Position numbers and translations under genes: made by a program. Below, piece after piece: positions 1-8,533 of a DNA stretch of 64,000 nucleotides (position 1 is the stretch's first letter; each line of letters starts with the position of its first letter). The notes below the pieces were generated by a model. It did no database searches, was not told the origin of the DNA, and saw only the letters and a list, made by a program, of their open reading frames with translations. Source of the stretch: Streptomyces lycii. Its GTDB lineage: Bacteria > Actinomycetota > Actinomycetes > Streptomycetales > Streptomycetaceae. Where the stretch lies: the NCBI RefSeq assembly GCF_009735685.1, contig NZ_WHPN01000429.1, positions 29,295 through 93,294 of the forward strand, read 5' to 3'.

Positions 1-11
1 GGACGGCTGTT

Positions 12-662
12 GTGGGGCTGCGACGTCAGCTCGGGGAACTGGGACAACACATCGACCAGGACGAGCGGCACCTGGCGGATCTTTCGATGCGGGCAGCCGC
101 CGCGGGGGATCTGACATACACGACGGACGTCCGTTCGCCGTCGGTGTGGCGCCTCGCGAAGTTCGCCTACGTCGCCGAGCAGTACGGTTACCGCTACGCC
201 GGACTGGACCCGGACCTCGGATCGTCGAACACTCCGCTGTTCATCTTCCGCCGTCTGCCGGACGCCGGCGAGCGGAGCAGGCGTGTCCGCCAGGACTACC
301 CCGACGCGCTCACCGGCGGCCGGCTGCCCGGTCTGCGGTCCCTGGGCGGCCGGCTGGTGCCGACCCCGGAGGCCCGGCAGGAGGTGAAGCTGCTGCACGC
401 CCGGATCAAGGTCGACTACGCGGCCGCGGTGGGACGGGAGCCGCTGACGAAATGGTTCCTCGGTATCCCGGCCGCCATCCTCCTGATGCTGGTGGTGAAC
501 GGCGAGGTTGATGCCCGGGGGCTGCTGGTCGGAGCCGGGCTGGCGCTCGGACTCGTGCTGTTGCTGGTGGCCTCCCGGTGGTTTCTCCTCGTCCGGCAGA
601 AGGCATATCAGCGGTTGCTGCACAAGGAGTCCGCGCAGCAGGGCAACCGTCCCGTAAGGTAG
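12..662 (+). CDS. hypothetical two-pass membrane protein, paralogue of the gene at 3291-3905
   Basis: The product has 216 residues and no function I recognise. A soluble N-terminal part carries the motif YVAEQYGYRYAG at about residues 53-64, and two hydrophobic segments lie near 148-163 and 170-192, followed by a short basic tail. It aligns along its whole length with the product of 3291-3905: shared LRRQL at the N-terminus, F-x-FRRLPDA, PEAR-x-EV-x-LLHARI, then the two membrane segments. The GTG start at 12 matches the ATG of that paralogue by alignment, but only 11 bases lie upstream, so a longer N-terminus outside the window cannot be excluded. Together the two paralogues flank the T7SS-like effector cassette at 762-3058, so a linked role in that system is an inference. 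Confidence 0.75.
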   Translation: MGLRRQLGELGQHIDQDERHLADLSMRAAAAGDLTYTTDVRSPSVWRLAKFAYVAEQYGYRYAGLDPDLGSSNTPLFIFRRLPDAGERSRRVRQDYPDALTGGRLPGLRSLGGRLVPTPEARQEVKLLHARIKVDYAAAVGREPLTKWFLGIPAAILLMLVVNGEVDARGLLVGAGLALGLVLLLVASRWFLLVRQKAYQRLLHKESAQQGNRPVR

Positions 663-671
663 GCGTCTTTC

Positions 672-755
672 GCCGGAAGCCGGAAGCCGGAAGCCGGAAG
701 CCGGAAGCCGGAAGCCGGAAGCCGGAAGCCGGAAGCCGGAAGCCGGAAGCCGGAA
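672..755. repeat. 12 perfect copies of the 7-bp unit GCCGGAA
   Basis: An uninterrupted array of twelve identical heptamers lies between the stop of the upstream membrane-protein gene and the 3' end of the convergent gene at 762. Perfect identity suggests a recent slippage-type expansion, so its length probably varies between strains. Confidence 0.95.
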
Positions 756-761
756 TGCTTG

Positions 762-1700
762 TCAGGTGAACGAGAACGTCCGCCCGATGTGCGCCAGCCG
801 CGCCGAGTACGAGTCGAGCAGAAAGACCGACGGCGTCGAGATCGTGACGTACACGCAGTAGTCCCGAGGAGCCGGGATGATCAGCTGGAGCGCAGCGACG
901 GCGATGCTCGGCCGTGCGGACGAACCGGCGCCCGCCGGCCTCACGGGAGAACCGGCGCCTGCCCCGGCTGCGTCCGGCACCGCGGTCTCGGCAGAACCTG
1001 CCGCCGCGGGGTTCGTCACAGCCCCAGCAGGGCCAGTGCCCCCGGAACCCGGGGAAGCAGCTGAATCCGGCGGCACCACGGACGCCTCCGACGCCGCGAC
1101 GGGCGTCGCCGTCTCAGCGGACGTCTCCGTCTCGGCGGACGTCGCCGGCACCGCGGACGTCGTCGGCACCGCGGACACAGGCAGCGTCATCGTCCGCAGC
1201 GACGTCGACATCACCCCCGGCCCGCACGGCAGCTTCGCCGCCAGCAGCATGTCCTGCCGTCCCTGCACACCCTTGCCCAGCGGGAAGTCCAGCTCCTGGA
1301 GCTTCCCGTCGTGGGCGAAGAAGCTCTTCTCCTTGGCCCGGTAGATGCCCTCGGCCGCCAACAGCCGGTCCCGGTGGTCGCTGGGCCGCACGGTGACCGC
1401 CAACAGCCCCATCGACAGCCGCTCGTCGCCGTCCACCTCTTCCGTGCCCACGCACATGGCCGTGAGCACGGTCGTGTCCGGCCCCGACAGCCGCGGCAAC
1501 TGGGCGCGCAGTTGCTCGCTCGCCTGTGCCAACTGCTCCGCGTCGGCGTCCGTCATCAGCTTGGCCATCGCCTCCCGCCACCCCTCGGAGGCAGTGGGCT
1601 CCGGCAACCGTACGAACTCCTCGGGCACCTCGTGCGTGAAGGTGTACGGCACCTCACGCGGCCGGGCGTCGGCGACGGGGCCGGTCCTGGGCCCGGTCAT
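762..1700 (-). CDS. T7SS cassette companion protein (unknown function)
   Basis: The product has 312 residues and no recognised domain. The N-terminal two thirds look soluble and globular. Residues about 195-265 form a low-complexity Ala/Ser/Thr/Pro/Val linker. The last 45 residues resume an ordered pattern ending in LAHIGRTFSFT. That C-terminal block (hydrophobic strand, Pro, hydrophobic strand, then a helix ending in TF-S/R) resembles the ends of the products of 6153-6785 (FDAVMTTFR) and 16950-17603 (FDAVTSTFR), so I group the three as one diverged family. The ATG overlaps the TGA of the upstream effector-like gene (ATGA), implying translational coupling. Association with WXG-type genes suggests a chaperone, immunity or secretion-accessory role; this is inference. 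Confidence 0.8.
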   Translation of the reverse strand: MTGPRTGPVADARPREVPYTFTHEVPEEFVRLPEPTASEGWREAMAKLMTDADAEQLAQASEQLRAQLPRLSGPDTTVLTAMCVGTEEVDGDERLSMGLLAVTVRPSDHRDRLLAAEGIYRAKEKSFFAHDGKLQELDFPLGKGVQGRQDMLLAAKLPCGPGVMSTSLRTMTLPVSAVPTTSAVPATSAETETSAETATPVAASEASVVPPDSAASPGSGGTGPAGAVTNPAAAGSAETAVPDAAGAGAGSPVRPAGAGSSARPSIAVAALQLIIPAPRDYCVYVTISTPSVFLLDSYSARLAHIGRTFSFT

Positions 1701-3058
1701 GCGGCGGTCCCGTACTGCGACGGGTTGAGGCCGTTCGTGAAGCTGGAGCCCGACGACGTCAGCGTCGTGGGTGCGTCGACCTGCGGGCCGAGCGGTCCCG
1801 GCGCGACCGTCTGCGTCTCGTCCGGAGCGCCGAAGTAATCGGCGAAGCCCTTGCCCGGGCCGACGATCGGCATGTCGGAAATGTTCCAGTCGCCGTCCGT
1901 CCAGCGGCCGTCGTTCATGTTGGAGAAGCCCGCGAAGGTCGCTCCGGCGATGGTCCCGCCCCAGTCTAGGGCGTTGCCCGTTGCGACATGGGTCCAGCCC
2001 TTGGCTGCGGTGGCGAAGCCGCGGGCCGAGTTCGCGATACCGCTGGGTATCTTCGCGATACCGCCCCAGTTGCCCGGGCCGATCTTGCCGAGTGTGGCCG
2101 CGAAGCCCTGGGTTGCGCGCAGCGTACGGCCGGACTGAACCAGAGCGCGCCCCGCCTTCGCCAACCGGGCGCCCGCCAGGCCAACGCCACCTGCGAACAC
2201 GCCCGCCGCGTCCCAGGCGAGGGTCTGCCACGTCACGCCCTCGGCCCCGCCGGCCATGGCGATGCCGTGCGAGGCGAGCGCTCCAGCACCGACGATCAGA
2301 CCGATCAGAGCCAGGCCCGCGATGCCGCCGATGGGAAGCGCGATGAGGCAGATGACGCCGATGACCATGGCGATGTCGGCCAGAAGGTCGCCGACCAGCT
2401 TCCAGAAATTCGGGTCGGTGAGCGTGTCCCAAGCCTCCGACATGTAATCCGAGACGGCCTTCACCAGGTCGTCGAACCAGCCGGGCTCGGGCGGGGCGTC
2501 GTCCGCCGCGTTCCTGACCGTACGCGCCACGTTGCCGGCCGCGGTGTTGTACTCGGTGTTCAGAGTGTGGGCACGGTTCCGGATGGCTTCGAGTTCGGCG
2601 TCGGCCGTGTCGACGGCCTTCTCCTTGCCCTTCTTGTCCTTCTCGTGCTCCTCCAGCTCCTTCTTCGACATGCCCGAGGTGTTTTCCGGCAGGCCGGTCA
2701 GACTGGTCTTGGCGCTGCTGACCTGCTTGGCGGCCGTAGCGGCCTCCTCCTCCAACTTCCGGGCGCGCGCCTGAAAACCGTCGAGGCTGGTCTCCCAGCT
2801 CGCCAGCGCCCGGTGTGCGTCACCGAGGGAGTCCAGCGCCTTCTTCAAATACGGCGGGATCTTGGATACGGAATCGGTGAACGCGTCCGCCGACTTGCCG
2901 ACCCATATCCCGTCCGAGGTGCCGATCTTGCCGAGCTGGGTTTGCGCCGTGCCACCGTCCCGGCTGACCTTGCCGACCGCGGCGACCAGCAGCCGTACCG
3001 TCTCCAGATCACCCGGCGCCGGGTCGAAGCCAAGATGCGGATACTTGTCCGAGCTCAT
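1697..3058 (-). CDS. putative T7SS substrate with WXG-type helical N-terminus and hydrophobic core
   Basis: The product has 453 residues. Residues 1-100 are helical with a WVG motif at 52-54 in the hairpin position of WXG100-type domains. A charged, Lys/Glu-rich coiled coil occupies about 95-185, and a strongly hydrophobic stretch about 222-268 is consistent with one or two membrane-spanning or channel-type helices. A glycine-rich, weakly conserved C-terminus lies downstream. The same architecture occurs in the product of 7211-8533, supporting a shared family of putative T7SS-secreted proteins. No catalytic motif is visible. The start ATG at 3058 has GGAG 7-10 bases upstream. The next gene overlaps it by four bases. 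It could be an effector, a scaffold or a membrane-inserted component of the system. Confidence 0.8.
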   Translation of the reverse strand: MSSDKYPHLGFDPAPGDLETVRLLVAAVGKVSRDGGTAQTQLGKIGTSDGIWVGKSADAFTDSVSKIPPYLKKALDSLGDAHRALASWETSLDGFQARARKLEEEAATAAKQVSSAKTSLTGLPENTSGMSKKELEEHEKDKKGKEKAVDTADAELEAIRNRAHTLNTEYNTAAGNVARTVRNAADDAPPEPGWFDDLVKAVSDYMSEAWDTLTDPNFWKLVGDLLADIAMVIGVICLIALPIGGIAGLALIGLIVGAGALASHGIAMAGGAEGVTWQTLAWDAAGVFAGGVGLAGARLAKAGRALVQSGRTLRATQGFAATLGKIGPGNWGGIAKIPSGIANSARGFATAAKGWTHVATGNALDWGGTIAGATFAGFSNMNDGRWTDGDWNISDMPIVGPGKGFADYFGAPDETQTVAPGPLGPQVDAPTTLTSSGSSFTNGLNPSQYGTAA

Positions 3059-3290
3059 CGTTACGCTCCGTGCCTTTCCGTGTCCTGTACTGCTCCAACA
3101 ACTCCCCCGTGCCCCCGCGTCTGCCGGAATGCTGACGAACCACGGACACGCGCCACTGCCTGTGGAAGGTACCTGCCTGCGCCGAGGACCTCCACACCGG
3201 GCGAGTGATAGAAAGGTTCTTCCCGTCGGCGTGTGCGGATCACTGGAGCGCCGACACGGTTCCCGACACAACTTCCGGCCAGGAGGCGAG

Positions 3291-3905
3291 ATGTTCCTGC
3301 TGCGACGACAGCTGACCGCACTCCTACGGGACGGCGGAGCGGGTGTGGAACTGCACACCATGGTGAATCCATGGGCATCGCGGCGGAAGTTCGCAGCATT
3401 CGCCTATATCGCCGAACAGTACGGCTACCGTTACGACGGCCTCGCCTCCGGAATCCCCACCAGCCGCAGCCACCCTATCTTCGGCTTCCGCCGCCTGCCC
3501 GACGCGCAGGAGCGTGCGACCCGCACCTCCGCCGCGTACCCCAACGCCGTCGGCGGCGGCCCGTATCCCGGTATGAGGCCCTCCGGCAATGGGCTGACGC
3601 CGCTGCCGGAGGCCCGGCCGGAGGTCGACCTGCTGCACGCCCGGATCATGACCGATCTGTACGGCGAATCCAGCACGGGGCGCATCAAGATGATGGCGAT
3701 CGTGATTCCCGTCTCCGTCCTGCTCGGGCTGGTGCTGACCGGCAACTTCACTACGACGGGCACGCTGATCGGCGGCTGCGTGGTCGCCGGCTTTTGGCTG
3801 TACCTCTGGCTGGCGGCGGCCTACATGCGCCGCAGGCGGGTGAAGTACGTACGGATCCTGGAACGGGCGGGCATCGCCTGGCCGCCGCGGAGGTCCGATC
3901 GCTGA
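3291..3905 (+). CDS. hypothetical two-pass membrane protein, paralogue of the gene at 12-662
   Basis: The product has 204 residues. It begins MFLLRRQLTALL, carries YIAEQYGYRYDG at about 43-54, FRRLPDAQ and PEARPEV-x-LLHARI, then two membrane segments near 135-155 and 160-183 and an Arg-rich C-terminus. The start is set by a near-ideal ribosome site, AGGAGGCGAG, directly before the ATG, and by alignment with the product of 12-662. It is divergent from the effector-like operon ending at 762, so that operon sits between two copies of this family. No enzymatic motif is seen. Confidence 0.8.
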   Translation: MFLLRRQLTALLRDGGAGVELHTMVNPWASRRKFAAFAYIAEQYGYRYDGLASGIPTSRSHPIFGFRRLPDAQERATRTSAAYPNAVGGGPYPGMRPSGNGLTPLPEARPEVDLLHARIMTDLYGESSTGRIKMMAIVIPVSVLLGLVLTGNFTTTGTLIGGCVVAGFWLYLWLAAAYMRRRRVKYVRILERAGIAWPPRRSDR

Positions 3906-3930
3906 GCTGCGGTCCCGGGTGACCGGGGGC

Positions 3931-4125
3931 TCAGACGTCCGCTGAATCCGCCGCGAAGCCGACGAAGGAGGCCCAGGCGGTGGGCTCGACGCGGAGCACG
4001 GGGCCGTCTGCGTTTTTGGAGTCACGCACCCGCACGGCGTCGTACCGGGCTATGGCGACTTCCACGCAATCGCCGCCGCCGGAATCGCTGTAACTGCTCT
4101 TGAACCACGTCAGGCCGTCGTTCAC
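3931..4125 (-). CDS. DUF397 domain protein
   Basis: The product has 64 residues and shows the hallmark DUF397 pattern: W-x-KSSYS near residue 7, then G-x-CVEVA, VRVRDSKN and a final W-x-x-FVGF. DUF397 proteins are small partners encoded beside DUF5753 HTH regulators of the WhiJ/BldB neighbourhood type, where they are thought to modulate the regulator. The GTG start overlaps the TGA of the upstream HTH gene, so the two are coupled. It is convergent with the membrane protein gene ending at 3905, only 25 bp away. Confidence 0.93.
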   Translation of the reverse strand: MNDGLTWFKSSYSDSGGGDCVEVAIARYDAVRVRDSKNADGPVLRVEPTAWASFVGFAADSADV

Positions 4126-4943
4126 AGCTCACCTGCCAACTGCTCGATGAAGGCCACGGACTCCGTCAGCCCGAGAGCCTGTGTGCGAATCATCGTATGC
4201 CGCCGCATGAGGACGCTCACCTCGTCCGGCTTGGACACCAGAAGGCTCGTGCCCTGGCCCTCCAGGTACACGAGAGGCGTGTGCTCCGGAGTTTCGATGA
4301 CCTTCATCGCTCCGCGCAGCCCCGCATGGCCGGTCCGGTCCAGTGGCATCACTTGCAGGACGACATTGGGCCGCGCCGCGCACTCGATCAAGTACCGGTA
4401 CTGCTCCTTGGTCACCGTTGAGCCGCCGATCCTCTGTCGAAGAGCAGCCTCTTCAAGTACGACGTGCACAACGGCCACCGGCCGCCGGTCGAACAACACC
4501 TTGCGGGCCATGCGAGCCTCGACGAGTTTTTCCACCTCTTCCTCGTCGAGCGGGGGGAAGTCGCATCGGAACAGCTCACGCGCGTAGCTCTCGGTCTGGA
4601 GAAGTCCTTCGAGCACCTGGGGGCAGTACGAGGAAACGCTGAGAGCCTCAGCTTCCAGCTGCACGAAGCCCTGAAAGTAGGCGGGGTACCGCTCCAAGCG
4701 CAGATACTTCGAAGCCGCCGCGATCAACCCGCCGGCGTCCAACGCCTCCTCGGCCCGCGCAATGAACTCGTTCGTGGCGGGACGGGCGCAGGTCTCCACG
4801 GAGCTGACCGCTGCCCCGGTGTAGTTCATCCGGGAGCCGAGCTCGTCCTGGGTCAGCCCGGCCCGCTCGCGCAGCTTCCGCAGCACCTCGGCGAAGTACT
4901 GGGTGGCGGGTGAGGCGGTTTCCTTGTTCTTGGCCAGTGGCAT
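4122..4943 (-). CDS. helix-turn-helix regulator with DUF5753 domain (WhiJ-like)
   Basis: The product has 273 residues. An XRE-type HTH occupies about 18-72 (LRKLRERAGLTQDELGSRM then a recognition helix with SSVET), followed by a DUF5753 ligand-like domain of about 180 residues with the typical motifs VPGLLQT-like VLEGLLQTESYAR, R-x-x-R and LVYLE. The ATG at 4943 is preceded by GAGGGGG at good spacing. These regulators act with a DUF397 partner, encoded here directly downstream with a GTGA overlap. The divergent small gene at 5066 is the obvious candidate target or third member of the module. Confidence 0.92.
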   Translation of the reverse strand: MPLAKNKETASPATQYFAEVLRKLRERAGLTQDELGSRMNYTGAAVSSVETCARPATNEFIARAEEALDAGGLIAAASKYLRLERYPAYFQGFVQLEAEALSVSSYCPQVLEGLLQTESYARELFRCDFPPLDEEEVEKLVEARMARKVLFDRRPVAVVHVVLEEAALRQRIGGSTVTKEQYRYLIECAARPNVVLQVMPLDRTGHAGLRGAMKVIETPEHTPLVYLEGQGTSLLVSKPDEVSVLMRRHTMIRTQALGLTESVAFIEQLAGEL

Positions 4944-5065
4944 ACGAGCTGCCCCCTCAACGCGGTCCAACGCGTGATCAACGCACGGCGGCTGAGGCTG
5001 GGCAGTCACCCGCGTCGATGCTCCGACCCTGGTCAAGCTAGCCGTGCGGCATGGAGAGTGGCGAG

Positions 5066-5527
5066 GTGAACACAGAAAGTAACCCCGAAGGTGGCGTTCC
5101 GCTCTGGCTGCCCGCCACCGGGTACCAACTGCGCAAGGCGGGAATCCACTTCGACGCCGTCCGCGTATCCGGCGCCCTCGGCCGAGAGCTGGCCGACCGG
5201 CTGGCGACACTCACCAACGGTGATCCGGGTCCGATCGTGGAGCAGGCCAACGGGGACAGCCCCGTCTACTTCCTCGTACCGCCGGGCAGTACGTCCCGCC
5301 GCCCCTGGCCGACGGTCGCCCAGCGCCTGACCGCGAACGCGCTGCACGGTGACTGCTACGTCGGCATCCCCGCTCTCCAGGGCCACACCTGGCCCCTGAG
5401 TTGGCGCTACGAACCCACCGCCCCGAACCGCCTGGTCCATCCGCTGCTGCTGTACGTGACCCTGTGCATCATGACGGGACGGTTCGCTGCCGTGCGGGAT
5501 TCGCTTGCCCGTGAATGGGCGGAATAG
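5066..5527 (+). CDS. hypothetical protein divergent from the HTH/DUF397 pair
   Basis: The product has 153 residues from GTG 5066. An in-frame ATG at 5051 would add five residues but has no clear ribosome site, whereas GGAG precedes the GTG. It is soluble and mixed alpha/beta, with the order GYQLRKAGIHFDAVRV, then an internal GDCYVGIPALQG and a C-terminal helical region. I do not recognise a family with certainty. The divergent placement, about 120 bp from the DUF5753 regulator, is common for WhiJ-type modules and suggests shared regulation. No signal peptide or membrane segment is present. Confidence 0.8.
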   Translation: MNTESNPEGGVPLWLPATGYQLRKAGIHFDAVRVSGALGRELADRLATLTNGDPGPIVEQANGDSPVYFLVPPGSTSRRPWPTVAQRLTANALHGDCYVGIPALQGHTWPLSWRYEPTAPNRLVHPLLLYVTLCIMTGRFAAVRDSLAREWAE

Positions 5528-5556
5528 CCGGTCGGCTGCCAACCGGATTTCGGTCC
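5528..5556. terminator. weak hairpin between convergent genes
   Basis: CCGGT and ACCGG arms about nine bases apart lie in the 29-bp gap between two convergent genes. The position fits a shared terminator, but the stem is short and there is no T tract. Confidence 0.3.
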
Positions 5557-6156
5557 TCAGCTGTCCTGCTGTGCCTCTTCGAGGTCCCTCACCCACAGTG
5601 TCCGGATGAAGTCGTCGCACTCGTCCAGGTGCGCGGCCAGCCAGCCGGGGTCGAAGGCCACGGTTCGAACTGACAAGTCGAAACCGAATCTCTCCAGCCG
5701 CCAGGCGAAATTAAGTGAGACCGCCAGTTCGTTGTCCTGGGTTTTCCAGTAGCGCAGGGAACGCAGGCCCTGACCAAGCCGGTCGGTGCTGAACATGTCG
5801 ACCTCAACAGGGCGCACGGGGCTGGCTTCGTTGGCTTGGACGGCGGTCATCAGGCTTTCCATGCGGTCGCCCTCGGCTGGGAAATAGAGGGCGTAGAAGG
5901 CTTGGGGGAGACCGCGGGGATCAGGAGCGTAGAGAAACACCTGCTGGGCAGGGATCGTACCCGGAATTCCCTCGGCGAGCATGTCCAGACGCACGGCCAG
6001 AGCTCGCACATCCCGCCGTTTCGGCCGCTTCTTGTGCAGCCTCCAGAGGAGTTCCGCATTGCCATGCGCCCAGTCGTTGCGCTCCTGGACGCTGTCCCAG
6101 CGCAACGGCATCAGCAGCCATTCCTCTGGATTTGAATCGGTCTCGATGAAAATCAT
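5557..6156 (-). CDS. hypothetical protein, last gene of the second T7SS cassette
   Basis: The product has 199 residues, is soluble and rich in aromatic residues (several Trp), and has no recognised motif. The start is taken at ATG 6156 because this codon overlaps the TGA of the preceding gene (ATGA); longer readings run antisense-like into that gene. It is the promoter-distal member of a run that begins with a WXG-type gene at 8832. In polymorphic secretion cassettes the last small gene is often an immunity protein, but nothing in the sequence proves this. Confidence 0.75.
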   Translation of the reverse strand: MIFIETDSNPEEWLLMPLRWDSVQERNDWAHGNAELLWRLHKKRPKRRDVRALAVRLDMLAEGIPGTIPAQQVFLYAPDPRGLPQAFYALYFPAEGDRMESLMTAVQANEASPVRPVEVDMFSTDRLGQGLRSLRYWKTQDNELAVSLNFAWRLERFGFDLSVRTVAFDPGWLAAHLDECDDFIRTLWVRDLEEAQQDS

Positions 6157-6785
6157 GAACAGCTCCAGCGGAAGGTGGTCATGACGGCGTCGAAGAGTTC
6201 CACCAGGACCTCCGCGAAGTCGCCGTGAGGGTCGCCGTCGGCAAGGGTGCTGAAACAGACCATCAGCCACTGGGGAGTGGAGCTGCCGGGCACCGGAAGG
6301 ACGTACTCGATACGGCGCGAGGCCTCCGCCACGTCCCGGTCCGGGTCGGCCCCGACGGTCTTGTCCACGCGCACACCGTCCGCGCCGTCGGCGGTGACCG
6401 GCTCGCTGCTGCTTCCGTCGGAGAGGAGAGCGGCCACGACCGTACCGCTGTCGGCGCTGCCGCCGGGGCCGGAAAGCATCTCGGACACGATGATCGACGC
6501 GGCGATGAGCGTGCCGTGAATGCGCTCGACCGGCAGGTACAGCGTAAGCCCGTTGGACTTGCGGGCTTGTTTCACCGCCTTGTTGAGCTGCTTCATCAGC
6601 TCCAAACGGGCTTTGACGACGTCGTCCCTCGGTATGTCGTCTGGCATGTCCTCAATGGCCCGGTCGATGATGCGCTTGACCGCCCGCTCCGTGCCCTCCC
6701 GCAGCGGAATGTGGTCCCAACCCGGGGGCGGCACGAGGGTGTAGCCGACAGGAATTGACTGTTCCGCCTCAGTGGCGTCAGGCAC
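6153..6785 (-). CDS. T7SS cassette companion protein, second copy
   Basis: The product has 210 residues. It begins with a short strand and PPGW motif near 19-22, followed by a helical block with D-x-x-x-AR at about 55-75, a central strand region and a C-terminal block ending LFDAVMTTFRW. The pattern matches the proteins of 762-1700 and 16950-17603, particularly the opening P-x-x-W, the mid-protein strand pair and the FDAV-x-TFR end. The GTG start at 6785 has GGAGAGG upstream and lies inside the 3' end of the preceding gene (8-bp overlap). Role unknown; always beside WXG-type genes in this window. Confidence 0.8.
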   Translation of the reverse strand: MPDATEAEQSIPVGYTLVPPPGWDHIPLREGTERAVKRIIDRAIEDMPDDIPRDDVVKARLELMKQLNKAVKQARKSNGLTLYLPVERIHGTLIAASIIVSEMLSGPGGSADSGTVVAALLSDGSSSEPVTADGADGVRVDKTVGADPDRDVAEASRRIEYVLPVPGSSTPQWLMVCFSTLADGDPHGDFAEVLVELFDAVMTTFRWSCS

Positions 6786-7134
6786 GCCGGTACCTCTCCG
6801 CGATGAAGAAGCCCGCGACGAGAAGCGGAGTCACGATGGCACATGCTGCCGCGGGCCAGAATCCGGTGACGGTTGCCGGCACGACAAGTATGAAAGAGAC
6901 GGCAAGGGCATGAGTCAGCATCGGCGGGCGGTTGGCGTGCCAGGGGTTTTTGACGAAGATGTACAGCAAGCCCAGAATCCCGGCAGCGACGACGGCCCGT
7001 TGAAGCCACATCCATGCGGTGGTAAATGAACTCGGGCTCACGGCATAAAGAAGCATGTACACCAGTACGGACCCGAACGGCGCGATGACGCAAAGGCGTG
7101 CCGCGGCCACGACTCCACCGCCAAGGCGATGCAT
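6778..7134 (-). CDS. small hydrophobic membrane protein in the second T7SS cassette
   Basis: The product has 118 residues and appears to have about four membrane segments (about 8-30, 38-60, 68-85, 90-108) with little else. ATG 7134 is preferred over longer readings because GAGAGGCGG lies just upstream. It sits between the effector-like gene and the companion gene and overlaps the latter. A membrane protein in this position might act as immunity to a membrane-acting effector or as an anchor; this is inference. Confidence 0.7.
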   Translation of the reverse strand: MHRLGGGVVAAARLCVIAPFGSVLVYMLLYAVSPSSFTTAWMWLQRAVVAAGILGLLYIFVKNPWHANRPPMLTHALAVSFILVVPATVTGFWPAAACAIVTPLLVAGFFIAERYRRA

Positions 7135-7210
7135 AATTCCGCCTCTCACGGGAAAATTTCGACTGGTGTTGGGCACGAGAACGCCTTCTTGTGGTCGGAG
7201 GGGCGAAAGA

Positions 7211-8533
7211 TCACCAATGGGTATCCACTGGAGGCCTCCATGTATTTCCCTTCCAGTCGTTGTATCCTTCATTGAAGGACTTCCATGGAGCTGAGTCGCT
7301 TTGTCCGAGCGCCTTGTCCGTCAAGTCTGCCCCCGTACCGATATAAGCGGCCGTCAGCGAAGTTGCGTAAGCAGCGTTAGCGGTGACGCGCGTGCCTGTG
7401 GGCACCGCATCGGGGAACGATGCTGCGTTCTTCATGATGTTCGCGCGAATCTTCGCCGCACCGTCGTCGCCCAGGTTGAACGCCGTGGTGACTCTGCTGA
7501 CCTCGGTATCCGTCGATACGCGGCCCGCGTCGTCCAGGATATTCCTGCGGAGGAGGGTTCGGGATTCCCTGGCGGAGGCGCGGATCGCGTCATCTGACGT
7601 CGTGGCGATTGTTCTGCCCAACTCGTCCATGACGCGAGAGTGGGAGCGAATTCCGTCTTTGAGCTTGCTGACCCGGGAAAGGGCTGCCGCCGCCTTCGTG
7701 GTCGAGTTCGCGCCTTTGAGCATCGCGACGCCAAGCCGTCCGGCCCCCATAGTGAGAAGCCCGGCGGAGTCCATGGCGACGTCCATCCAGCTGGCGTCTC
7801 CCGATGCCACCAGCAGAAGTCGGGTCCCGACCACGAGCAAGCCCGCGACCAGCAGGAAGACAGCCACGTTAAGTCCGGGAATGAAGATGGCGATCACTCC
7901 GACAAAGGTTGCGATCCACCCCAGGACATCGATTACCACCTTGATCCAGTCCGCGTTCTCGTGGACCCATCCCTTGACGTTGTCCCACCAGCTGTCCTCG
8001 ATGACGTCGTCGAGCTGGTCACGGATCTTGCTCGCGTGGTGCCGGGCGCGTTCGTCGCGGTCGCCCTTGATGCGGTCGAGCTGGTCGCGGTACGAGCGCA
8101 GCGGGTCGTCACCCGTGTCCCTCGGGGAGTCCGTGGGCGTACTGCCGTCGCCCGACTGCTGCTTGCTCTTTTCCGCCTCGTGCTCCTCGTGGGCCTTCTT
8201 CGCATTGCTCAGTACGGTGTCGGCCTCCTTCTGGAAGCCTTCGAGGTCGTTCGCCCAATTGGTGAGGTGCCCGTGGACGCGCTCGTAGCGGCCGGCGACC
8301 TCGCGCAGGTGCTTTTCGAGGACGCCGGACTCCTCGCGGAGCTTGGTCGCGTACTTGCCCTTGAGTTCGTTGTCGTCACCGATGCCGCGCAGCAGCCGGG
8401 CCTGGTCGCGCAGTGACTTCGCGACGCCCTTCATGTGCTTGACCTCGTCCCGTATCTCCTCCGGATCGCCCGGTACCGGGTCGGTCTCGGCGAGAGGCTG
8501 CCAGTCTCGGGGCCGGGTCCTGGGTGGGGTCAC
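7211..8533 (-). CDS. putative T7SS substrate, second copy
   Basis: The product has 440 residues. After a Pro-rich leader with W11 and PGDPEEI at 21-27, residues 25-115 are helical and charged. A Lys/Glu/Asp coiled-coil segment runs to about 175, then SWWDNVKGW, a hydrophobic block at about 195-245, and a glycine/alanine segment similar in layout to the 1697-3058 product. The C-terminal 150 residues are polar and unlike that paralogue, as expected for a variable effector tip; no toxin motif is recognised. The GTG start overlaps the TGA of the WXG-type gene upstream (GTGA). This pairing of a small WXG-type gene with a long helical protein is typical of LXG/WXG substrate pairs. Confidence 0.8.
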   Translation of the reverse strand: MTPPRTRPRDWQPLAETDPVPGDPEEIRDEVKHMKGVAKSLRDQARLLRGIGDDNELKGKYATKLREESGVLEKHLREVAGRYERVHGHLTNWANDLEGFQKEADTVLSNAKKAHEEHEAEKSKQQSGDGSTPTDSPRDTGDDPLRSYRDQLDRIKGDRDERARHHASKIRDQLDDVIEDSWWDNVKGWVHENADWIKVVIDVLGWIATFVGVIAIFIPGLNVAVFLLVAGLLVVGTRLLLVASGDASWMDVAMDSAGLLTMGAGRLGVAMLKGANSTTKAAAALSRVSKLKDGIRSHSRVMDELGRTIATTSDDAIRASARESRTLLRRNILDDAGRVSTDTEVSRVTTAFNLGDDGAAKIRANIMKNAASFPDAVPTGTRVTANAAYATSLTAAYIGTGADLTDKALGQSDSAPWKSFNEGYNDWKGNTWRPPVDTHW

